From: Gordonia aichiensis NBRC 108223
GTDB taxonomy: Bacteria; Actinomycetota; Actinomycetes; Mycobacteriales; Mycobacteriaceae
Direction: 5' to 3'
DNA: 64,000 bases
NCBI RefSeq assembly: GCF_000332975.1
Contig: NZ_BANR01000022.1
Span: 39,778 to 103,777, forward strand
How positions within the stretch are numbered: the first letter of the stretch is position 1; each line of letters opens with the position of its first letter. The translations under genes were made by a program, and so were the position numbers. Below, one piece after another: positions 57,808-64,000 of this stretch. The notes beneath the pieces were generated by a model that had not been told where the DNA came from, searched no databases, and worked only from the letters and a program-made list of their open reading frames with translations.

Positions 57808-59379
57808 ATGAGTTCGTCCCAACCGTCGCCGATCGAATCACCCGACCCCGCGACGTCGAATCCCGTGACCGTTGACGCCAGCAGCAAGGGGCTGGCATCG
57901 GGGAAGGTCGGTGTGTTCTCCGGCGCGATCCTCGGGATCTCAACGGTCGCCCCCGGCTACACACTCACCGCGAGCATCGGACTGATCGTCGCGGCCGTCG
58001 GACTCAAGATGCCCGCGATCTTCATCGCCGGCTTCATTCCCATGTTTCTGACGGCCTACGCCTACCGCGAGCTGAATTCGGACACTCCCGATTGCGGCGC
58101 ATCCTTCACCTGGTCTACCAAGGCATTCGGACCATACGTGGGGTGGATGTGTGGCTGGGGCATGGTCGTGGCCACCATTATCGTCCTGTCGAATCTCGCC
58201 GCGATCGGCGTGCAGTTCTTCTATCTGATCATCGCGCAGATCTTCGACAAGCCATCGATCGCCGACCTCGGCACCAACAAACTCGTCAACATTCTCACGA
58301 CGTTGGCCTTGCTCGCGATCGCCACCTGGGTGTCGATGCGCGGCATCACCACCAGTGAGCGAATTCAGTACGTGCTGGTCGGTTTTCAGCTCATCGTGCT
58401 GTTCGCGTTCGCGATCATCGCGTTCGTGAAGGTTGCTGATGGATCGGCGCCTGCCGGGCTGCATTTCGACATCGACTGGTTCAATCCCTTCACGGGACTG
58501 ACGATCTCGGCTTTCGCCGTCGGCCTCACCGGTTCCATCTTCGCCTTCTGGGGTTGGGACACGTGTCTGACGCTTGGCGAGGAGTCCAAGGACCCCAAGC
58601 GCACCCCGGGGCGAGCCGGGTTGCTGTGCGTGATGTCGATCCTGCTCACGTATCTGCTGGTCGCCGTCGCGGTGATGATGTACGCGGGCGTCGGCACCGA
58701 CGGAGTCGGGTTGGGCAATGAGAACAATGCAGAGAATGTGTTCGGCGCCCTCGCAGATCCGATTCTGGGCCGCTGGGGCGGTGTGCTGCTGTTCGCCGCG
58801 ATCCTGGTCTCGTCGATAGCGAGTCTGCAGACCACATTCCTTCCGGTCGCGCGCACCATGCTCGCCATGGGCAGCTACGGAGCGTTTCCCCGGAAGGTCG
58901 CCGAGATCAGCCCGCGATTCCTGTCACCGTCGTTCGCGGCCCTGGTGGCGGGGATCGTGACGGCCGTGTTCTACACCGTGGTAACCATTCTCTCCGAGCG
59001 CACGCTGATCGACACGATCGCGGCGCTGGGCATCATGATTTGCTGGTACTACGGCATCACGGCGTTTGCGTGCGTCTGGTACTTCCGCCGAGGCTTGTTC
59101 TCCTCAGCCCACAACTTCTTCTTCAGATTCTTGTTCCCGCTGCTGGGCGGTGCCGCGCTGATCGTCGTGTTCATCATCTCCGTCGGCGAGAGCATGAACC
59201 CCGACAACGGCAGTGGCGCTTCGATATTCGGTGTTGGTCTGGTGTTCTATATCGGCTTCGGATTGCTGGTGCTCGGGCTGTTCGTGATGCTCTACCTCCG
59301 CGTGCGCCAGCCGGCGTTCTTCAAGGGCGAAACGCTGCCGCGGTCGCTGCCCGTCTCATCGGACGCAGACAGCCGCTAG
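57808..59379 (+). CDS. APC-superfamily amino acid/amine permease
   Basis: The 523-residue protein has twelve or more hydrophobic helices. SGAILGISTVAPGYTLTASIG in helix 1 and DTPDCGASFTWSTKAFGPYVGWMCGW in helices 2-3 are the amino acid permease signatures, and GWDTCLTLGEESKDPKRTPGRA is the helix 6-7 motif. The substrate (amino acid, amine or aromatic amino acid derivative) is unknown. The neighbouring monooxygenase suggests that the imported compound is oxidised. It ends convergently with the GntR gene. Confidence 0.88.
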   Translation: MSSSQPSPIESPDPATSNPVTVDASSKGLASGKVGVFSGAILGISTVAPGYTLTASIGLIVAAVGLKMPAIFIAGFIPMFLTAYAYRELNSDTPDCGASFTWSTKAFGPYVGWMCGWGMVVATIIVLSNLAAIGVQFFYLIIAQIFDKPSIADLGTNKLVNILTTLALLAIATWVSMRGITTSERIQYVLVGFQLIVLFAFAIIAFVKVADGSAPAGLHFDIDWFNPFTGLTISAFAVGLTGSIFAFWGWDTCLTLGEESKDPKRTPGRAGLLCVMSILLTYLLVAVAVMMYAGVGTDGVGLGNENNAENVFGALADPILGRWGGVLLFAAILVSSIASLQTTFLPVARTMLAMGSYGAFPRKVAEISPRFLSPSFAALVAGIVTAVFYTVVTILSERTLIDTIAALGIMICWYYGITAFACVWYFRRGLFSSAHNFFFRFLFPLLGGAALIVVFIISVGESMNPDNGSGASIFGVGLVFYIGFGLLVLGLFVMLYLRVRQPAFFKGETLPRSLPVSSDADSR

Positions 59380-59390
59380 GACCGCCGAGC

Positions 59391-59409
59391 GCTGTCACAT
59401 CGTGACAGC
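59391..59409. terminator. Short hairpin at the permease/GntR convergence
   Basis: An 8-bp perfect stem (GCTGTCAC and complement) with a 3-nt loop spans the GntR stop codon, 12 nt after the permease stop. It lacks a T-run. Weak evidence for bidirectional termination. Confidence 0.35.
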
Positions 59410-60090
59410 AGTGTGCACGGCGATGTCGCTCTCGACGAGCAAGTCCGTGGTGTGGGCGATGTGGTCACGCAATGCTGTCACTGCGCCGCCAACGTCACGC
59501 GCGAGCGCCAACTCCATCATTCGACGATGCTCGCCATCGAGATCGCGATTCTTCTCGCGCCCCAACGGCTGCGACCATCGTCGGTAGAGTTCTGCCTCGT
59601 CGCGCAGACCGTTGGCCAGCTGCAGGAGCTTCTTGTTCGCGCAACCCTCGAGCAATGCACGATGGAACGCCGCATGGGCCAGCGCCCATTCATCGGTCAC
59701 ACGCACGGGAGCGTCGTCGGTGAGATAGCGCGTACCGACCATCCGATGGTGAGCGGCGACGACAGACGATTCCCACGCGAGGTCGCCGTCGCCGATCGCG
59801 CGGCCGAACACCAGCCCCTCCAGTTCGAGACGCGCGTCGGTCAGTTCGCGCAATCGAGGAACGGAGATCTCGGTGACCGCGTACCCGACGTTGGGCTCGT
59901 TGGTGACGAGCCCTTCGAGCGACAACCGTGTGAGCGCTTCGCGAATCACACTCATGCTCGCGTCACACTCCGCCGCAAGGGTTCCGAACTTCAGGCGGTC
60001 ACCCGGCAGATATCGACCGCCGAGGATCTCGCCGCGCAACTGCGCGTAGACGAGATCGCCTCTCGTCTGCCTCGTCTTCGCTGTGGCCAT
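59395..60090 (-). CDS. GntR-family regulator (FCD/FadR type)
   Basis: The 231-residue protein has an N-terminal winged helix (TRGDLVYAQLRGEILGGRYLPGDRLKFGTLAAECDASMSVIREALTRL in outline, about residues 8-55) and an all-helical FCD ligand domain with candidate metal histidines (VVAAHHRMVGTRYL, HAAFHRALLEGC, EHRRMMELALARD). FCD regulators usually repress catabolic operons until an acid intermediate binds. TATGGT (60098-60103) ends 7 nt before this ATG, favouring it over the GTG four codons upstream. It is divergent from the aromatic-type cluster and probably controls it. Confidence 0.9.
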   Translation of the reverse strand: MATAKTRQTRGDLVYAQLRGEILGGRYLPGDRLKFGTLAAECDASMSVIREALTRLSLEGLVTNEPNVGYAVTEISVPRLRELTDARLELEGLVFGRAIGDGDLAWESSVVAAHHRMVGTRYLTDDAPVRVTDEWALAHAAFHRALLEGCANKKLLQLANGLRDEAELYRRWSQPLGREKNRDLDGEHRRMMELALARDVGGAVTALRDHIAHTTDLLVESDIAVHTAVTM

Positions 60091-60137
60091 GGTCACAACC
60101 ATAGTCCATCATTCGCTAGATCCGCGTCATATCGCTC

Positions 60138-60151
60138 GATTTTCGAAAATC
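60138..60151. promoter_or_regulatory. Palindromic operator candidate GATTTTCGAAAATC
   Basis: This perfect 14-bp palindrome is A/T-rich in a G/C-rich region and lies 48 nt from the GntR start, within the spacer shared with the hydrolase operon. It is a plausible GntR dimer site controlling both directions. Confidence 0.5.
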
Positions 60152-60242
60152 ACTTGCACTGACGAATATGACGGAGTAGACCAGGGTTCAGTAACTGTGA
60201 CACCGATCACCCACTGGCATCGATGCGCAGCAACAGGAGGAA

Positions 60243-61106
60243 GTGAGCGAGCATGCGCCTGGAGTTCTCGAGAAGCGTGCGGTGTTGGTCGACGACGGGA
60301 ATCGGCTGGCAATCGACATCGCCGAGGCAAGCGATGGACTTTTCGGGCCATCGATCACCGCGATTTACAACGGCTGGGACGATTTCACCGAGTGGGCCCG
60401 CACCATCGACCCCGCCAACGGCAGCGTCTTCGACGCCACTCTGGACAACCCGGTCCCCGAGCCGTCTCAGGTCTTCGCGATCGGCCTCAACTATGCCGAA
60501 CACGCGGCGGAGTCGAAGTACGACGTTCCCGACTTCCCGCCCGTGTTCACCAAGTTCAGGACATCGCTGGCCGGCCCCGTCGGCGTCGTCGAGTTGACCG
60601 GTCCCGAGGTCGACTGGGAGGTCGAGTTGGTAGCGGTGATCGGCCGCGCCGCGCACTGTGTCAGCGAAGCAGACGGGTGGGACCACGTGGCGGGTCTGAC
60701 GATCGGGCAGGACATCTCCGATCGCGAGACGCAGTTCAATGCGCATCCACCGCAGTTCAGCCTCGGTAAGTCGTATCCGGGGTACGCGCCGATGGGACCT
60801 GTCGTCGTCACGCCGGACGAGTTCGCCGACCGCGACGACCTCGAACTCAGTTGCGCCGTCAACGGAGAGCAGATGCAGAAGGGCCGCACGTCGGAGATGA
60901 TCTTCTCTGTCCCGCAATTGGTCTCGCGTCTCTCGCACATCACGCCGCTCCTCCCGGGCGACATCATCTTCACAGGCACGCCGTCCGGTGTCGGCATGGG
61001 CAGAACGCCGCAGCGATTCCTCACCGACGGTGACGTTCTCACTTCCAGAGTCGCCGGGATCGGCGACATCGAGCAGCGCTTCGTCGCACCGGTAGAGACG
61101 CGGTGA
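60243..61106 (+). CDS. Fumarylacetoacetate hydrolase-family protein
   Basis: This 287-residue FAH-fold enzyme cleaves C-C bonds in or decarboxylates acylpyruvates from ring-cleavage pathways. FAIGLNYAEHAAESKY is the conserved start of the fold. VDWEVELVAVIGRAA supplies metal-binding acids and GLTIGQDISDRETQF a further Asp, with FSLGKSYPGYAPMGP and ILPGDIIFTGTPSGVGMGRTP-like segments (LLPGDIIFTGTPSGVGMG) completing the family. AGGAGG lies 3-5 nt before the GTG, rather close. It is 6 nt upstream of the dioxygenase gene, so the two are in one operon. Confidence 0.9.
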   Translation: MSEHAPGVLEKRAVLVDDGNRLAIDIAEASDGLFGPSITAIYNGWDDFTEWARTIDPANGSVFDATLDNPVPEPSQVFAIGLNYAEHAAESKYDVPDFPPVFTKFRTSLAGPVGVVELTGPEVDWEVELVAVIGRAAHCVSEADGWDHVAGLTIGQDISDRETQFNAHPPQFSLGKSYPGYAPMGPVVVTPDEFADRDDLELSCAVNGEQMQKGRTSEMIFSVPQLVSRLSHITPLLPGDIIFTGTPSGVGMGRTPQRFLTDGDVLTSRVAGIGDIEQRFVAPVETR

Positions 61107-61112
61107 TCGACA

Positions 61113-62033
61113 ATGGCACTGCACAGACTCGCGTCGGTCACCATCGGCGTACCGAATGTCGAAGAAACTCTGGCCTACTACACGGAGTTCGGGCTGACGC
61201 CGACGTCGGACGGCTGGTTGTCGACCACCGAGGGCGGCGAACAGTTGCGGATCGTCGCCGCGCCGACACGTCGACTTCTCGAACTCTCGGTGGGCGCTGA
61301 CGATCTCGACGACATCGACCGCATCCACCACGAACTGATCTCGAAAGGCTTTCTGGCGCAACGGCACGGCAACGAGGTGACCGCCCACGAACCGGTCGCC
61401 GATCTCCGTGCCACTGTCCGGGTCCTGCCCCGCCTGAACCAACAGCGTGTCGAACCGACTCCGTACAACGGTCCCGGTCGCATCGATCGGTACGGCCGCG
61501 CACCCGGTGTGATGCGCGACTACGCGATCAAGCCGCACAAGCTCGGACACGCGGTCCTCGGTTCCACCGACTACGTAACGACCTGCCGATTCTTCGTCGA
61601 CGGACTCGGCTTCAAGATCAGCGACCACATCAAGGGGCATGGGTCGTTCCTGCGCTGCTCACAAGACCACCACAACGTCCTCGTCATGAACTCGCCGGTG
61701 ACCTACCTGCATCACACCTCATGGCAGGTCGACGATATCGACGACGTGGGACGCGGCGCCGCCGCGATGCTCGAGGGCAATCCCGAACGCCATGTGTGGG
61801 GCCTCGGCCGACATCACGCCGGGTCGAACTTCTTCTGGTATCTGAAGGACCCCGCAGGGAACTTTTCCGAGTACTACTCCGACATGGATTGCATCCCCGA
61901 CGATGCGCTGTGGACGCCGGAAGATCTCGAAGGCGCACGAGGACTGTTCAACTGGGGACCGCCACCTCCCCCGAGTTTTCTCGCGCCCGAAGACCTCGCT
62001 GCCATGATGACCGGCTCCCACGCCACCAACTGA
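61113..62033 (+). CDS. VOC-family extradiol-type ring-cleavage dioxygenase
   Basis: The 306-residue protein has two VOC domains. The C-terminal one carries the iron ligands expected of type I extradiol dioxygenases: His in KPHKLGHAVLG, His in VTYLHHTSWQV and Glu in NFSEYYSD. The N-terminal domain (HRLASVTIGVPNVEETLAYY) is the structural partner. It probably opens a catechol-like ring with O2 adjacent to the hydroxyls. The exact substrate is open. It follows the hydrolase gene by 6 nt and precedes the hydroxylase gene by 74 nt. Confidence 0.87.
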   Translation: MALHRLASVTIGVPNVEETLAYYTEFGLTPTSDGWLSTTEGGEQLRIVAAPTRRLLELSVGADDLDDIDRIHHELISKGFLAQRHGNEVTAHEPVADLRATVRVLPRLNQQRVEPTPYNGPGRIDRYGRAPGVMRDYAIKPHKLGHAVLGSTDYVTTCRFFVDGLGFKISDHIKGHGSFLRCSQDHHNVLVMNSPVTYLHHTSWQVDDIDDVGRGAAAMLEGNPERHVWGLGRHHAGSNFFWYLKDPAGNFSEYYSDMDCIPDDALWTPEDLEGARGLFNWGPPPPPSFLAPEDLAAMMTGSHATN

Positions 62034-62107
62034 CGCCGCAAACCCGCACCCCCTATTCACCCCGCCGGCCTGACGCCGGTACTCCGACCAACGGAGGTCG
62101 ACTTCCC

Positions 62108-63952
62108 ATGGAAACCGTTACCACGAATGTCCTCATCGTCGGCGCAGGGCCGGCAGGCCTGACCGCAGCAGCACTGCTCGCCAAGTACGGCGTCAGGGCC
62201 CTGACCGTCAGCCGGTACTCCGGCACCGCGAACTCACCACGCGCCCACATCACCAATCAGTGTGCGATGGAGGTCTTCCGGGACCTGGGCATCGATGACC
62301 GGGTGCGCGCCGCAGCCGTGCCGAACGAGTACATGGGCAACAACGTCTGGGCGACCAGCTTTGCGGGGACCGAGATCGCCCGGTTGAACTCCTGGGGTTC
62401 GGGGACACTTCGGCACGCCGACTACGAGGTATCGAGCCCGACAGAGATGTGCAACATTCCGCAGCATGTCCTCGAACCGATCTTGCTGCAGGCAGCGCGT
62501 GAATTCGGCGCAGAGATCCGGTTCAGCACGGAGGCCGTCTCGCTGACCGACACCGGCGATCACGTCGATGCCATCGTGCGCGAACGCACGACAGGCGCCG
62601 AGTATCGCGTACGCGCCACGTATGTGATCGGCGCCGACGGCGGACGGTCGACAGTTGCACAGCAACTGGAGTTCCCACTGCGCGGCGAGATGGGACTCGG
62701 GGCCGCCATGAACATCTGGCTCGAAGCAGACCTTTCCCAATACACCGCTCACCGTCCCGGAACCCTCTACTGGATGGCGCAGCCCGGCAACGACTACTGG
62801 GTCGGCAGCGGCACGTGGATCTGCGTGAAGCCGTGGACGGAATGGGTATTGCTGTGCATGTACAACCCCGAGGACGGCGAACCCGACACGTCCGAGGAGG
62901 CGGTCATCGAGCGTGCCCGCACCACCATCGGCGACGACTCGATCGACATCCGCATCAAGTCCGTCAGCAAATGGCAGATCAACCACGTCATCGCCGACAC
63001 GTTCAGTAAGGGCCGGGTGTTTCTGGCGGGCGACGCGGCACACCGGCACCCGCCTGCGAACGGTCTCGGCACCAACACCTCGGTGCAGGACTCGTTCAAC
63101 CTTGCGTGGAAGCTCGCCATGGTGCTGCGCGGAGGCGCCGGACCCGCACTGCTCGACACCTACACGCAGGAGAGACAACCCGTCGGTGAGCAGGTCATTG
63201 ATCGCGCGATGCAGAGCGTACGCAACATGCTGCCCATCTCGAAGGCGCTCGGCTTCGAGCCGGGACAGTCCGCGGAGGACGGTTGGAGGATGCTCGACGA
63301 GTTGTTCTCCGGAACCGAGCGTGGCGCGCAGCGACGCCGCGAACTCGACAGCGCTGTCGCGTTGCAGAACTACCAGTTCAACGCGCACGGAGTGGAACTG
63401 GGACAACGCTATTCGTCGACGTGCATCGTCGACGACGGCACCGACTACCCGGACAGCCCCCGCGATGAAGAGCTCTACTACCAGCCGACGACGCATCCGG
63501 GAGCCCGCATTCCCCACGCGTGGGTGGAAAAGGGTCGGCGCCGGGTCTCCACGATCGACGTCACTGGCCACGGCGAACTCACCCTCGTCATCGGCGAGAA
63601 CGGTGCCCGTTGGGCCGACGCGGCTCGACGGGTAGCCCACGAGTTAGGAGTCGGTCTTCGGGTACGTGCCATCGGAACGGGATGCGAATACCACGACGTA
63701 CTGCGTGAATGGACCCAGCAGCGCGAGGTCGGCGACGACGGCGCATTACTCGTCCGACCCGACCACCATGTCGCGTGGCGCAGCATGGCGATGGACACTG
63801 ATCCGGTGACAGCTCTCCGCACTGCACTGGCCACAGTGCTTGCCAGATCCGTCCCTGCCCACACCACACCACCCGACGAGGACCTCGACACCCAGGACGG
63901 ACGAATTCCAGACCCTGCTTCCGTGGCGCCAGTTGTCACCGCCGGGATCTGA
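62108..63952 (+). CDS. FAD-dependent aromatic hydroxylase (phenol hydroxylase/TfdB-like)
   Basis: This 614-residue class A flavoprotein monooxygenase has the FAD loop VLIVGAGPAGLTAAALL at 9-25, the DG motif YVIGADGGRSTVA, and the GD motif RVFLAGDAAHRHPPANG followed by GLGTNTSVQDSFNLAWKL. The C-terminal ~130 residues form the thioredoxin-like domain of phenol hydroxylases. RAHITNQCAMEVFRDLG matches the TfdB/MhpA-type substrate region. It should hydroxylate a phenolic ring to a catechol for the upstream dioxygenase. GGAGG lies 9 nt before the ATG; the longer open frame upstream is not conserved. Confidence 0.9.
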   Translation: METVTTNVLIVGAGPAGLTAAALLAKYGVRALTVSRYSGTANSPRAHITNQCAMEVFRDLGIDDRVRAAAVPNEYMGNNVWATSFAGTEIARLNSWGSGTLRHADYEVSSPTEMCNIPQHVLEPILLQAAREFGAEIRFSTEAVSLTDTGDHVDAIVRERTTGAEYRVRATYVIGADGGRSTVAQQLEFPLRGEMGLGAAMNIWLEADLSQYTAHRPGTLYWMAQPGNDYWVGSGTWICVKPWTEWVLLCMYNPEDGEPDTSEEAVIERARTTIGDDSIDIRIKSVSKWQINHVIADTFSKGRVFLAGDAAHRHPPANGLGTNTSVQDSFNLAWKLAMVLRGGAGPALLDTYTQERQPVGEQVIDRAMQSVRNMLPISKALGFEPGQSAEDGWRMLDELFSGTERGAQRRRELDSAVALQNYQFNAHGVELGQRYSSTCIVDDGTDYPDSPRDEELYYQPTTHPGARIPHAWVEKGRRRVSTIDVTGHGELTLVIGENGARWADAARRVAHELGVGLRVRAIGTGCEYHDVLREWTQQREVGDDGALLVRPDHHVAWRSMAMDTDPVTALRTALATVLARSVPAHTTPPDEDLDTQDGRIPDPASVAPVVTAGI

Positions 63953-63985
63953 ACATCGGACAAAAAAGTGCCTCAGAATGCAGTC

Positions 63986-64000
63986 ATGCCCCGCACCGGA
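63986..64000 (+). CDS. Possible start of a further rightward gene (partial)
   Basis: An ATG 33 nt after the hydroxylase stop begins an open frame MPRTG that runs off the window. No ribosome binding site is evident, and five codons cannot identify a family, so this is only a possibility. Confidence 0.2.

Overview
The window is high-GC DNA with GTG starts, 4-nt start/stop overlaps and several apparently leaderless genes. It comes from an actinobacterium of the mycolic-acid group (Mycobacteriales). The central block from lprD/DUF3817 to nucS keeps the order of the Mycobacterium tuberculosis Rv1343c-Rv1321 region, compared here from memory. Interspersed catabolic genes suggest Gordonia or a close relative, but the genus cannot be fixed from sequence alone.

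Layout. 0-12 kb: start of a leftward gene, a HIT-sirtuin pair, a 1385-residue SF1 helicase with a C-terminal VSR-like nuclease domain (its 3' end followed by a 56-bp tandem duplication), an inactive rhodanese, a DEAD-box RNA helicase, a small lineage-specific lipoprotein cluster with one frameshifted gene, and a fadD15-like acyl-CoA synthetase. 12-24 kb: membrane acyltransferase, secreted PAP2 phosphatase, methyltransferase, a secreted protein of unknown function behind a strong IdeR/DtxR box, a semialdehyde dehydrogenase, an SGNH hydrolase and a GH92 glycosidase.

24.28-26.84 kb: a 2.5-kb island inserted at the 3' end of a tRNA-Leu(UAG). It is bounded by 55-bp perfect direct repeats. It carries one intact gene, a GHKL ATPase fused to a Shedu-like (DUF4263-type) PD-(D/E)XK nuclease, plus a fragment resembling a conjugative coupling ATPase, and no integrase. 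This is the most interesting object in the window and the best candidate for an undescribed anti-phage or anti-plasmid system.

26.9-51.8 kb: the conserved core. It holds lprD and DUF3817, an MgtA-like mannosyltransferase, then a leftward run clpS-DUF2017-P1 peptidase-mec-cysO-cysM-rhomboid-murI-phosphodiesterase-rph-rdgB. This run combines protein-thiocarboxylate cysteine synthesis, cell-wall glutamate racemisation, RNA processing and nucleotide-pool sanitation. Divergently come pncB-pncA-dinG (NAD salvage and repair helicase) and glgE-glgB (alpha-glucan synthesis). A leftward thiamine-binding protein/MFS/thioredoxin group follows, then fadA4, methylmalonyl-CoA epimerase, a DivIVA-like protein and the mismatch nuclease nucS.

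51.9-64 kb: glutaminase, then a catabolic region. A GAF-domain regulator faces a flavin monooxygenase, a universal stress protein and an APC permease. A GntR regulator faces a FAH-family hydrolase, a VOC extradiol-type dioxygenase and a phenol-hydroxylase-like FAD monooxygenase, an apparent ring-hydroxylation, ring-cleavage and hydrolysis pathway of unknown substrate.

Many start codons were chosen because an actinobacterial -10 hexamer (TANNNT) ends 6-8 nt before them, which indicates leaderless mRNAs.
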